Source: an uncultured Bacilli bacterium
GTDB lineage: Bacteria; Bacillota_I; Bacilli_A; RF39; UBA660
DNA length: 38,804 bases
Assembly (NCBI GenBank): GCA_944350445.1
Contig: CALVOW010000012.1
Location: forward strand, 1-38,804
Direction: 5' to 3'
The notes beneath the pieces are model-generated. The model did no database searches. It was not told where the DNA came from and worked only from the letters and a program-made list of their open reading frames with translations. Position numbers and translations under genes: made by a program. This document shows, piece after piece, positions 1 to 8,444 of this stretch; within the stretch, counting starts at the first letter, position 1; each line of letters begins with the position of its first letter.

Positions 1-24
1 ATACACCTCCTTTCGGAGGTGTAT
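1..24 (-). terminator. Stem-loop, probable terminator of the DUF2935 gene
   Basis: A perfect 10-bp inverted repeat (ATACACCTCC / GGAGGTGTAT) with a 4-base loop. Read on the minus strand the loop is GAAA, a stable GNRA-type tetraloop. It lies 66 bp beyond the stop of the minus-strand gene that ends at 90. Any U-run on that strand falls outside the window, so the terminator call is partly inferred from position. Confidence 0.6.
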
Positions 25-89
25 TCTATCATAAATTAGACTTTTTTTGTATGTCTACCCTAAGGGGTGCATTTCATTAAATAGTTTTT

Positions 90-983
90 TTATCTGACAA
101 TAAAACTTCTTAAGATTCTAATAAAATGATTTGCTTCTCGTAAGATGTGATCAGCTAGAAGGGGAAGAATAGTACTTTTTATTTGACAATTTAAAATACC
201 GTTTAAACCACTTGTTTTAAAGTTTTGAAATTTAAGTGTTTCTTGTAAAGAATTTTGAATATTACTTGGAAAATTGTTTTGATTTTTTAATATCATTTCA
301 TATTCGTTAGCATATTGATTGGCTGTTTGGATTAAATTTTTTTCACTAGGATCTAATAATCCTCTAATAAACTGGGCATGTTCCATCATGATATTGTCCC
401 AAAATATCTCTTGTTCTTCTATATATTGATTAGTAAACATTTCTCTTCTTTCAACACGCTCTAATAAATTATAATACATAATAGCTTCATTTTTTATATG
501 TTTAATTAATAAGGGATAGTTAGCTGTAAACATTTTACAAGTTAAAACATTATTCAAAATATTATTTTTAAAATCAATTAACTTTTTAATTACTGGTAAA
601 GTATCTTTATTTAAAATAGAGATTCTTTGGACAAAATCTTTTGTAGAATTTATAGGTCCACTTTGTAAATTCATTTCTTTTATAGTAATATCGGTTCTAA
701 TTGGAATATTAGTAAAAAAACTAGTTTTATTTTCAGCTTTTAAAGTATTGTTGGTTACAATCTCTTTAGCTAAAAGAAAATTATCAGAAATGTTATTATT
801 AGCCATATTAACAACATTATTTAAAATATTTGCAAATATTCTTTGAAAATTGCTAGCTGTTTTTTTAAAAGATGTATCTTTTTCAGTGAATGATGCTGCT
901 AAAAATAGGCTATGTTCTTTTAAAATACGATCGAAAAATAAATGTAGTTCTAATGAATTTTTAATATATTCTTGATCATTCAT
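90..983 (-). CDS. DUF2935 family protein
   Basis: A 297-residue, mostly helical, soluble protein with two related halves, each of the type 'helix with ExxLFxxRILKEH/EHxxFIRGLL'. This pattern is recognised as DUF2935, a family common in spore-forming Bacillota. His and Glu residues recur at matching helical positions (EHSLF near 23, EHAQFIRGL near 203, HILREANHFIR near the C terminus), which suggests a metal-binding four-helix bundle; that is inference. No signal peptide or membrane segment is seen. The ATG at 983 follows a strong GAGGAGG ribosome site. The gene is divergent from the coiled-coil gene at 1085 and about 100 bp separates them. The biochemical function of the family is not known. 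Confidence 0.75.
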   Translation of the reverse strand: MNDQEYIKNSLELHLFFDRILKEHSLFLAASFTEKDTSFKKTASNFQRIFANILNNVVNMANNNISDNFLLAKEIVTNNTLKAENKTSFFTNIPIRTDITIKEMNLQSGPINSTKDFVQRISILNKDTLPVIKKLIDFKNNILNNVLTCKMFTANYPLLIKHIKNEAIMYYNLLERVERREMFTNQYIEEQEIFWDNIMMEHAQFIRGLLDPSEKNLIQTANQYANEYEMILKNQNNFPSNIQNSLQETLKFQNFKTSGLNGILNCQIKSTILPLLADHILREANHFIRILRSFIVR

Positions 984-1084
984 TTAAATCCTCCTCGTTA
1001 TAATAATATGATTTAATTTTTGTTATCATGTAAAATAGTTTGTCTTTTTAATATTTTTATGGTAATTTAGTTTTGGAGGTAATT

Positions 1085-2041
1085 ATGAAAAAAGAAGAAA
1101 TAACATTAAAAAACACCAAAGCTGAAATATTAGAAGCTTTAAATCAAGCACTTGAAAGAGAGAAAAATATTAATAAGACAAAATCTGATCCCCAAAAAGA
1201 GGAAGTAGAACGCAAGAAAAAGGAAAGTATTTCGGAGTCAAAAGAAAATATTAAGCAAAATATATTTTCGGATGAGTTAATTAATAAATTTAAAAATTTA
1301 GAAACGGCTATTGAAGCCTTAGAAGAAAAATTAAAAAATTTATATGGTCTTGAAGGTGAATTAAATAATTTTACTTTGGTTGTCAATGCTGAAAAAGATT
1401 TTTTAGCTGATTTAGAAATAAAAAAGAAAGTTGAAACTGAAAAGTTAGAAACGAGTATTCGTGAATTAGAGGCTGAATATAAAAAGAAAAATAAGGAATT
1501 AGAAGAAGAATATGCTACCAAAGCTAAAACTTTAAAATTAGAACGAGATCGTGAGATTGAAGAATATGATTATAAATTAAAAAGAGATAGAGAAATAGTT
1601 AATAATAAATGGGAAGATGAAAAGAAAGTTCGCGAAGGTAATTTAAAGAATTTAGAAGATGAAGCTAAAAAGAAATTAAAAGAAGTTACAGAAAAAGAGG
1701 CATATTTAAAAGAATTAGAGGAAAAAGTCGCAAGTATTCCGGAAATGATGCTAAAAGAATATGAACGAGGTCGAAAAGAAGCAACAACTGAACTAAAAAA
1801 AGAACAAGAATATCAAACAGAATTATTGAAAAAAGATTTTCAAAATACTATTGATAGACAAGCGGATAAAATTAAATCCTTAGAAGGTGAACTTGAAAAA
1901 ATTAGTGCTTTAAATGTTTCAATGCAAGATAAGATGGATAAGGCTTATGTGGAGATGAAAGAGTTAGCAACTAAGACAGTTGAAGCTAATGGTCAAGTTA
2001 AAATTTTTAGTAATAATCAATCAGATAAAATAAATATTTGA
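1085..2041 (+). CDS. Long coiled-coil protein of unknown function
   Basis: A 318-residue protein, extremely rich in Lys and Glu, with heptad-like runs from about residue 60 to 300, so almost the whole chain should form a coiled coil. There is no signal peptide, membrane segment or enzymatic motif. The ATG at 1085 is chosen because GGAGG lies 7 bases upstream; the upstream in-frame TTG at 1073 overlaps that ribosome site. It sits before an unknown membrane protein and the type IV secretion operon, transcribed the same way. A structural or scaffold role is possible but unsupported by any motif. The stop codon is embedded in the -35 box of the next promoter. Confidence 0.7.
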   Translation: MKKEEITLKNTKAEILEALNQALEREKNINKTKSDPQKEEVERKKKESISESKENIKQNIFSDELINKFKNLETAIEALEEKLKNLYGLEGELNNFTLVVNAEKDFLADLEIKKKVETEKLETSIRELEAEYKKKNKELEEEYATKAKTLKLERDREIEEYDYKLKRDREIVNNKWEDEKKVREGNLKNLEDEAKKKLKEVTEKEAYLKELEEKVASIPEMMLKEYERGRKEATTELKKEQEYQTELLKKDFQNTIDRQADKIKSLEGELEKISALNVSMQDKMDKAYVEMKELATKTVEANGQVKIFSNNQSDKINI

Positions 2042-2066
2042 CATTTAATTAACTTTATGATATAAT
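2038..2066 (+). promoter_or_regulatory. Consensus sigma-A promoter
   Basis: TTGACA at 2038-2043, a 17-bp spacer, TATAAT at 2061-2066 with an upstream TG (extended -10). It perfectly matches the vegetative consensus and lies 27 bp before the ATG at 2093. The TGA stop of the preceding gene is formed by the TGA of TTGACA. Confidence 0.85.
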
Positions 2067-2092
2067 ATGTGCAAATTTAAGGGGGATTGGTT

Positions 2093-3454
2093 ATGATAAG
2101 AGATTTAATATCGAATACAAAATCAAAAAAAGAATTTGATAAATTATTTAAAATTGCTGGAAGTAGGGTACTTGCAAATCTTAATAAGGGAAATAGAAAA
2201 ATTAATGAAAAATACATATCCATCTTAGAAAATTTAAATTATGATATGTATTTACGTCTTCCAAAGGAATTACAAGAAATTGTTTCTAAAGAGTTAAATG
2301 TTTTAATAAGAAATTATAGAGATTTTGATTTTAATAGATCATTAAGTATTTTAAAAGAAGAAAATAATAGTTCGATTAGGAATATTGATGACTTATTAGA
2401 AGTTGCTAAAATAATAGATAACAATACAAATAATATAAAAAACGAAGGTAAGAAAAAACTAAAAAGTATGAAAAAATTACCGAAGAAATTATATAGTGGT
2501 TTAAATAAAGTAAATAATGGAATTTCGCTAGGTTATAAGGGTTTTAGAAAAATTTTGGGTATGACATCAGGAGCTTTAATTATGTTAGTTCCTAATGGTA
2601 TTTCAAGCTTTTTTGGGTCTTTAGTAACGGTACCTAGTCAAGTATATTGGTTATTTGGTTCAATTGGTGGTTTCGTTGTTTTGAATAATGGACTAAAACT
2701 AGTAAATTTAATTAAAGGTAAAGAAAATACAAATGCACAAAAAACTATTACTGTAAAAGGTAAGCCATTTAAAATTGCTAAGACTAGAAGAATTAAAAAA
2801 GAAAAAAGCATAAATCAAAATTTAGAACAAGAAGATATATTTTTAGAAAATCAACCAATATTTGAAAATACAGAATCTGTTTTTCTAGATCAAAATATAG
2901 AATCTTGTCAAAATGATATACCAATAACAGACGAATCAAAAAAAGTTTATGAATCATTATTAACTTTAAAGAATCCAGAAGTAAAAAAAGAAGAAGAAAA
3001 AGTATATGATTCATTATTAACTTCTAAAGGTAAAGAAGAAAATACTAATTTAACGGATTCAGAAAAAACTACAGAAAAATCTGTTCAAAATCTAGAAGAA
3101 AGTAAAAGTGAATTAGAAAAATATCGTAAGTTAGTGACAAAAGTAAAAGATTTAAATGATTCATTAACACGTTCTTTAAATTTTTTCAAAAGTGATTTAC
3201 TTATGATTACTTATCAAAATAATGGTTTATCTCATGGAGAATTATATAAAACAGTTCCATTATATCATAAACGTTATTTACAAAAAAATAAATGTGAACG
3301 TGCACTTAAGGAATGTGAAACCATTTTAAGATTTATATCAAAAATAATTACTCCAACAACAGATGAAAAATCTTTAAGTGATGGCGACATTGAATTACTT
3401 AGTTATATGTCTGAGAAATTTGCCCAAGTTGAAAATAAATCAAGAAAGATCTAA
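2093..3454 (+). CDS. Unknown membrane protein with long cytoplasmic arms
   Basis: A 453-residue protein not recognised as a known family. Residues about 1-150 are charged and helical. Two hydrophobic segments follow (about 155-200, around MTSGALIMLVPNGIS and VYWLFGSIGGFVVL), then a basic stretch. An acidic, low-complexity linker (about 240-345) contains three related 'VYxSLLTxK' units. A helical C-terminal domain of about 110 residues ends the protein. The ATG at 2093 has a GGGGG ribosome site; an in-frame TTG six bases earlier is less likely. It has its own perfect sigma-A promoter and precedes the type IV secretion operon, so a link with that machine is possible on position alone. Confidence 0.65.
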   Translation: MIRDLISNTKSKKEFDKLFKIAGSRVLANLNKGNRKINEKYISILENLNYDMYLRLPKELQEIVSKELNVLIRNYRDFDFNRSLSILKEENNSSIRNIDDLLEVAKIIDNNTNNIKNEGKKKLKSMKKLPKKLYSGLNKVNNGISLGYKGFRKILGMTSGALIMLVPNGISSFFGSLVTVPSQVYWLFGSIGGFVVLNNGLKLVNLIKGKENTNAQKTITVKGKPFKIAKTRRIKKEKSINQNLEQEDIFLENQPIFENTESVFLDQNIESCQNDIPITDESKKVYESLLTLKNPEVKKEEEKVYDSLLTSKGKEENTNLTDSEKTTEKSVQNLEESKSELEKYRKLVTKVKDLNDSLTRSLNFFKSDLLMITYQNNGLSHGELYKTVPLYHKRYLQKNKCERALKECETILRFISKIITPTTDEKSLSDGDIELLSYMSEKFAQVENKSRKI

Positions 3455-3473
3455 TTGCGTTCTTTCTTTTTTT
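3442..3473 (+). terminator. Intrinsic terminator overlapping the stop codon
   Basis: AAGAAAGA (3442-3449) pairs with TCTTTCTT (3461-3468), with an 11-base loop and a following T-run. The stop codon at 3452-3454 is inside the loop. The stem is AT-rich, so termination may be partial. Confidence 0.5.
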
Positions 3474-3474
3474 C

Positions 3475-3503
3475 TTTACAAATTAAATTTCGGACTGTAT
3501 AAT
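3475..3503 (+). promoter_or_regulatory. Sigma-A promoter of the type IV secretion operon
   Basis: TTTACA at 3475-3480, a 17-bp spacer, TATAAT at 3498-3503. About 90 bp of leader separate it from the ATG at 3595. It follows the terminator directly, so the secretion operon seems to have its own start point. Confidence 0.75.
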
Positions 3504-3594
3504 ATAAACGTTTTGAAAACAAAAATTATTTACTTTATTTTCTAATAATGATATACTTAAATATATTATAGGGTTTATTTATTTGGAGGTTTTT

Positions 3595-5685
3595 ATGATA
3601 GTAGATGCTTTAAGGGAGATTGGCGGTTTTATTGATAAAGCTATATATTGGTTTGTTGAACTACTTTTACAATTAATTTTAGATTTAGCAGATACACAAA
3701 TATTTTCGCAATCAGTAATTACCGAATTTGCAAATCGAATTTATATTATTCTAGGACTTGTGATGTTATTCAAAATAATAATATCTTTTATTCAAATACT
3801 AATAAACCCAGATAAAATGGACGATAAAGAACAAGGTGTTGGAAATATTTTAATGCGGGTTGTAATATCACTTTTATTAATTGTATTGGTACCATCTATT
3901 TTTAGTTTAGCTAGACAACTTCAATCATATATTATTCCAATTATTCCTAAAGTTGTTTTAGGGACAGAAGCAGGTTCAACAGATGGTGATATGATGAATA
4001 CTAGTGGAAGAGCTATGGCTTTTTACTCTTATACAGCTTTTTTTACTTATAATACTGGATGTGTTGATGGTTCTATTTATGGGACAGGGAATAATGATCC
4101 AACGGTGGTGACTGTATATGATGTTGGAACTGCAGTTGAACATATAACTGATAAATGTGCGGAGTCTTCCGATGGTTATAGATATAAATATGATTGGCCA
4201 ATGTCAATGATTGTTGGTATTTATTTAGTCTTTATGTTAGTGCAAATAGCTATTGCGGTTGCAATTCGTGCTATTAAACTTGGTATTTGTGAGTTTATTG
4301 CACCTATTCCCATTGCTAGTTATATTGATCCGAAAACATCTAAACAAGCCTTTGATAATTGGGTTAGTACATCTATTAAAACCTATTTAGATTTATTTAC
4401 AAGATTAATTGTTGTTTATTTTGTTGTGTTCGTTTTTATGATAATTGTTGATAGCGAGAATTTATCTGTTATTTTAGCTAATGTAGGAGGAGATACAACA
4501 AGACAAGCCTTAGTAGTTATTGCAATTATTATTGGACTTTTACAATTTGCTAAGCAAGCTCCTAAGTTTATTTCTGATATGCTTGGTGTTAAAGAAGGTT
4601 TGGGAGATATTGGAGGAATGTTTAAGGGAGCAGGAGCTATGGCAGCAGCAGTTGGTGGAGCTGGTATAGCAGGTCTTGGCAACATTGTTAATGCTAGACG
4701 TTCTGGTCAAAGTTGGTCAAAAGCCCTTGCTTCTGGTGTTGCAGGTTGGGCTTCTGGAATGTATCATGGTAATAAAGCGGCATTAAGCGGAAAAGGCATA
4801 AAAGATTCATTTACTTCTTCAACCCAAACTCCTTGGAAAAGAAGAAATTTACGAGCAGCTGATAGATTCAATAACGTTAAGTTAAGAGATAGAATGAGAG
4901 CTGCAACTTTGGATTGGGCTCAAATAAATGATGATATAAGTCTTGCAGAGGGTCAACAAAAAGCAATATCAACACTTCGTGGCGATATTGCAAGTTCTAA
5001 AAAAGCAACTTTTGGTAGAATAGATAAAACAGGAGATATTTCTTTTCATGGTCTTCATAATTTTGGACAATCTAAAACAATCCAAGATTTAGGAGAACTA
5101 ATGTATGATAATTGGGATTTTAATACTTGGAATAATGAACTTAAAAACATATTTAGTAAATTTGATTATCAAATGACAAAAGATGGAAAAAAACAATGGA
5201 AAATTAAAGATGGTGAAAAATTTAGTTATCATGATTTAACAGCAATAGCTAGAAATGCTGAACAATCTGGTGTTGGTTCCTTGGCTTCAGCATTGGGTGA
5301 AAATGGATATTTAAAACTAGGGGCTCAAAAGGAAATCCATGATAATACAACAAAAGGTAACGCAACTAACTCTGCTGGAGATAAATATATGAAATTTATG
5401 GAGCATCCAGATATTGTTTTTGCCAAAGAAAACTCTCATCAGGATGTTGCAAAACTTTTTGCTGAAATTGGACCAATGAGTTTCGATTATACAGATGCAA
5501 CTGGTAAAAAAATGACATTTAAAATAGAAAATGCTAAACAAATGATGGATGCTATTGATCAACATCAAGCTGAATTTGATGATGCATTATCGAGAAAAGC
5601 TTCTGGCCTTAATAAGGAAGTTAGTACTAATGCTACAGCAGCTGGTCGTGCTTCTAATCAAAGATGGAAAAATAGTGGGAAATAG
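3595..5685 (+). CDS. VirB6/PrgH-like type IV secretion membrane protein
   Basis: A 696-residue polytopic protein. Hydrophobic segments lie near residues 15-40, 50-72, 85-112, 200-230, 258-285 and 300-320. A large hydrophilic loop containing Cys sits between the third and fourth. A Gly/Ala-rich helix (about 340-365) leads to a hydrophilic tail of over 300 residues. The arrangement and first place in the operon match the VirB6-type channel subunits of Gram-positive conjugation systems (PrgH position in the pCF10 order). The ATG at 3595 is preceded by GGAGG; an upstream in-frame TTG overlaps that site. The long soluble C-terminal tail is unrecognised. The assignment rests on topology plus gene order, not on a catalytic motif. 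Confidence 0.72.
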   Translation: MIVDALREIGGFIDKAIYWFVELLLQLILDLADTQIFSQSVITEFANRIYIILGLVMLFKIIISFIQILINPDKMDDKEQGVGNILMRVVISLLLIVLVPSIFSLARQLQSYIIPIIPKVVLGTEAGSTDGDMMNTSGRAMAFYSYTAFFTYNTGCVDGSIYGTGNNDPTVVTVYDVGTAVEHITDKCAESSDGYRYKYDWPMSMIVGIYLVFMLVQIAIAVAIRAIKLGICEFIAPIPIASYIDPKTSKQAFDNWVSTSIKTYLDLFTRLIVVYFVVFVFMIIVDSENLSVILANVGGDTTRQALVVIAIIIGLLQFAKQAPKFISDMLGVKEGLGDIGGMFKGAGAMAAAVGGAGIAGLGNIVNARRSGQSWSKALASGVAGWASGMYHGNKAALSGKGIKDSFTSSTQTPWKRRNLRAADRFNNVKLRDRMRAATLDWAQINDDISLAEGQQKAISTLRGDIASSKKATFGRIDKTGDISFHGLHNFGQSKTIQDLGELMYDNWDFNTWNNELKNIFSKFDYQMTKDGKKQWKIKDGEKFSYHDLTAIARNAEQSGVGSLASALGENGYLKLGAQKEIHDNTTKGNATNSAGDKYMKFMEHPDIVFAKENSHQDVAKLFAEIGPMSFDYTDATGKKMTFKIENAKQMMDAIDQHQAEFDDALSRKASGLNKEVSTNATAAGRASNQRWKNSGK

Positions 5686-5706
5686 AAAATGGAGTGTGAT
5701 ATATAG

Positions 5707-6033
5707 ATGAATAATCAATTTTTAATACCAGCAAATACGAAAAAGGGGAGTTTGATATTTGGAATATTTATGCCTGTTGATTTGGTTATATTTTTAACAG
5801 GTGTAGGTATTACATTGTTGGCACTTATAATAATGTCAACAACTAATGTTATGGATAATTTTACATCAATTTTGGGAATCCTACCTGCACTTATTGCAGT
5901 CTTCTTGGTATTCCCTTTTCCTAATTATCATAATGTTAGAACTGCAATAGGAGAGGTTATAACCTTCTATACTAATAGACAAAAATATATTTGGAGAGGA
6001 TGGTGTTCTAGTTATGAATTCAAAGATAAATAA
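5707..6033 (+). CDS. PrgI/VirB3-like type IV secretion protein
   Basis: A 108-residue protein with a short polar N terminus (FLIPANTKKGSLIFG), two adjacent membrane segments (about 22-45 and 52-72) and a polar tail. This is the standard shape of the PrgI/VirB3 family, including the early 'P..... G' segment before the first helix. It sits between the VirB6-like gene and the VirB4 pair, exactly where PrgI is expected. The next gene starts 20 bases before its end, so the two are probably translationally coupled. Confidence 0.75.
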   Translation: MNNQFLIPANTKKGSLIFGIFMPVDLVIFLTGVGITLLALIIMSTTNVMDNFTSILGILPALIAVFLVFPFPNYHNVRTAIGEVITFYTNRQKYIWRGWCSSYEFKDK

Positions 6034-6634
6034 AGTTCCAATAGCAAATCCTGGTAAGCCTCAACAAGTAAATAATCAAAATGTTAAAAAAAGTTCTAAT
6101 TCTCCTTATACCGAAGATTGGATTAATATTAAAAGTATTACGAATGGTATGATAGTATTACCAAACAATGAAAAAGTTACAGGTGTTAAGATTCAACCTA
6201 AAAATATCTTTATATTAGATCCTTTACAACAAGAAGGAGTTTTAGGGGCAATGCGAAATTTTTATAATCTTTTAAATTTTGAATTTTGGATGATTGCTGC
6301 TGATAGACCGGTTGATATTTCTGTTTATATGTCACAACTACAAATTATGCTTCAAAATGCTACTACTCCTGCACAAGTTAAAATTATTGCTCAGGATATT
6401 GATAAAGGTAATATGTTTATTAATAATCAAGTTGTAGATACTGAGTATTATATTTTATTTAAAGAAAAAAATCCTGATGAAATTGCTAAAAGAATTCGTT
6501 TATTAATTAATGGCCTTGGAAATGCTGGAATAAACGCTAGTCAAACTTCTAATGATGATTTAAGAACTATACTTGATAATTTCTTAAATGGTGGTGTTAA
6601 AACCGAGTTTGGAACGGTGGTGTTAGAAAGATGA
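6014..6634 (+). CDS. VirB4 N-terminal-domain protein (split VirB4)
   Basis: A 206-residue soluble protein. After about 35 low-complexity polar residues comes a domain with NGMIVLPNNEKVTGVKIQPKNIF, which resembles the N-terminal, non-ATPase part of VirB4/TrsE proteins. There is no Walker motif. It overlaps the PrgI gene by 20 bases. Its stop overlaps the start of the VirB4 ATPase gene by 4 bases (ATGA), so strong coupling is likely. In many systems this domain is fused to the ATPase; here it is a separate chain. No obvious sequencing error is needed to explain the split, since both genes have clean ends. Confidence 0.7.
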   Translation: MNSKINKVPIANPGKPQQVNNQNVKKSSNSPYTEDWINIKSITNGMIVLPNNEKVTGVKIQPKNIFILDPLQQEGVLGAMRNFYNLLNFEFWMIAADRPVDISVYMSQLQIMLQNATTPAQVKIIAQDIDKGNMFINNQVVDTEYYILFKEKNPDEIAKRIRLLINGLGNAGINASQTSNDDLRTILDNFLNGGVKTEFGTVVLER

Positions 6635-8418
6635 GTATATTTAAAAGTGAAATTGCTCCTAAGGGATTACATTTTAATCCTAGTGATTTTAATATTAGTG
6701 ATAAGTATGCAACTATTTTGACAGTTGTTTCTTATCCTCGATCAATTCCGGCTGGTTATCTTGCTGATTTAACAAATATTTCGGGTATTAAAGTTGTTAT
6801 TAAACATATACCAGTTCCTTTTTCAACTTTACAAAAGATGATTAATAAACAAATTGCTGATTATAAACAACGTTATCAAGAAGAAAAAGATAGGACTATG
6901 CAAGAGAGAATTCGTCAAGAATTTGAATCTTTGGAATATTTTGTTTCAATGCTTGCTGCTAGTCAATCAATGGTTTTTGATTTTCAAATGCATATTATGG
7001 TAACTGCTAATTCAAGAGAAGAATTAGAGCTTAAAAAAACTAATGTTAAAAACTATTTAGATTCTTTGGAACTTCGTGCGGTGACTCTTCGTTTTGAGCA
7101 AGAAACTTTATTGAAATCAATGTTACCAATTTTTCCTAAGCAAAAAATTGAACAAAGAATTGGAACGCCTATTCCTTCAGTTACTGTAGCGGGAATGTAT
7201 CCGTTTGTCTTTGATTCAATTAAAGATCCTGGTTTATCAAATTTAATTGGTGTTGATTTTTCTGGAGGAGTTATTCTATTTAATCAATTTTTATATAAAT
7301 TTCGCAAAGAATCTAATCGAAATAATGCTAATATGATTGTGCTTGGTGGATCTGGTTCCGGTAAATCAACACTTGCTAAACTTTTACTTCGTGGACATAT
7401 TCGTAATGGCTGTCAAATTGTTGCAATTGACCCTGAAAATGAACTAGAAGATATGACGAGGTTATATGGGGGAGATAGTGTTGACCTTGGTAAAGGTGGA
7501 TCATTTGGTATGATTAATCCCTTAGAAATAGTATTAGATGTTGATGAAGAAGAAATTGCTCAAGGATTAGGACATACAGTATTAACAAGAACCTTGCAAT
7601 TTTTAAAAGCTTTTATGCGTTATTATTATCCAGATATTGAAGACGATGTTCAAACGTTGTTTAGTGAAATTGTTCAAGATACATATCATCGTTTTGATAT
7701 TAATTTTGAAACAAATTTTATGACAAAAACAAGTGCAGATTTTCCAACTTTCAGTGATGTTTATGCAACAATTCGGGGAAGACTTACATCAATGACTGAA
7801 AAAACACATGAAAGAGATATTATGGAGCGATTAGAGCTTAAAGTTCGTCCTTTTGTTCGAGAATTAAGTTATTATTTTAATGGACATACAACAATTCGTC
7901 GTGATAGTAATTATATTGTTTTTAATATTAAAGAATTAATGAATCAAGATACTAATATTAAAAATGCTTTGTTCTTTAATATTTTAAAGTTTGCTTGGAG
8001 TTTATGTCTTGATAGAAATCGAGATACTATTTTAATGGTTGATGAAGCGCATGTTCTATTAGGCGGTAAGAATGTTTTAGGTGCTGACTTTTTAGCCCAA
8101 GTTCAAAGAAGAAGTCGTAAGTATAATACCGGAACAATTATTATTACGCAACAACCTAGTGATTTTTCAGATCCTGATGTTATTGTTCAAGGTAAAGCTA
8201 TCTTTGATAATGCTTCTTATTATATGATTATGCAACTTCGAAAACAAGCGGTTGAAGATTTATCACATTTAGTAGACTTAAATGAAAATGAAATTGAAAA
8301 TATTAAACGTTATTCACAGGGACAAGCATTGTTTGTTTGTGGTTCAAGAAGAATGCAAATTGATGTGGTTGTAACCCAAGAAGAATTAGAATCATTTGGT
8401 TCTGGTGGAGGTTTTTAA
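6631..8418 (+). CDS. virB4: VirB4-like conjugation/secretion ATPase
   Basis: A 595-residue AAA+/RecA-type ATPase. Walker A GGSGSGKST is at about 239-247. Walker B ILMVDEAHVLL has the catalytic acid pair at D471-E472. A 'TIIITQQPSDF' sensor-like segment follows. These are typical of VirB4/TrsE/PrgJ ATPases, which power assembly and substrate movement at the cytoplasmic face of type IV machines. The N-terminal domain is partly supplied by the preceding small gene. The ATG overlaps that gene's stop (ATGA). The Walker motifs are intact, so the enzyme should be active. Confidence 0.93.
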   Translation: MSIFKSEIAPKGLHFNPSDFNISDKYATILTVVSYPRSIPAGYLADLTNISGIKVVIKHIPVPFSTLQKMINKQIADYKQRYQEEKDRTMQERIRQEFESLEYFVSMLAASQSMVFDFQMHIMVTANSREELELKKTNVKNYLDSLELRAVTLRFEQETLLKSMLPIFPKQKIEQRIGTPIPSVTVAGMYPFVFDSIKDPGLSNLIGVDFSGGVILFNQFLYKFRKESNRNNANMIVLGGSGSGKSTLAKLLLRGHIRNGCQIVAIDPENELEDMTRLYGGDSVDLGKGGSFGMINPLEIVLDVDEEEIAQGLGHTVLTRTLQFLKAFMRYYYPDIEDDVQTLFSEIVQDTYHRFDINFETNFMTKTSADFPTFSDVYATIRGRLTSMTEKTHERDIMERLELKVRPFVRELSYYFNGHTTIRRDSNYIVFNIKELMNQDTNIKNALFFNILKFAWSLCLDRNRDTILMVDEAHVLLGGKNVLGADFLAQVQRRSRKYNTGTIIITQQPSDFSDPDVIVQGKAIFDNASYYMIMQLRKQAVEDLSHLVDLNENEIENIKRYSQGQALFVCGSRRMQIDVVVTQEELESFGSGGGF

Positions 8419-8444
8419 AAAAGTAGTAAAGGTAGGTGAGTCGT

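Noticed and set aside
1144-1521. Minus-strand open frame inside the coiled-coil gene
   Set aside because: It lies wholly antisense to a gene with strong coding signs, has no ribosome site, and its Ser/Phe-rich composition is the mirror of Lys/Glu codons.
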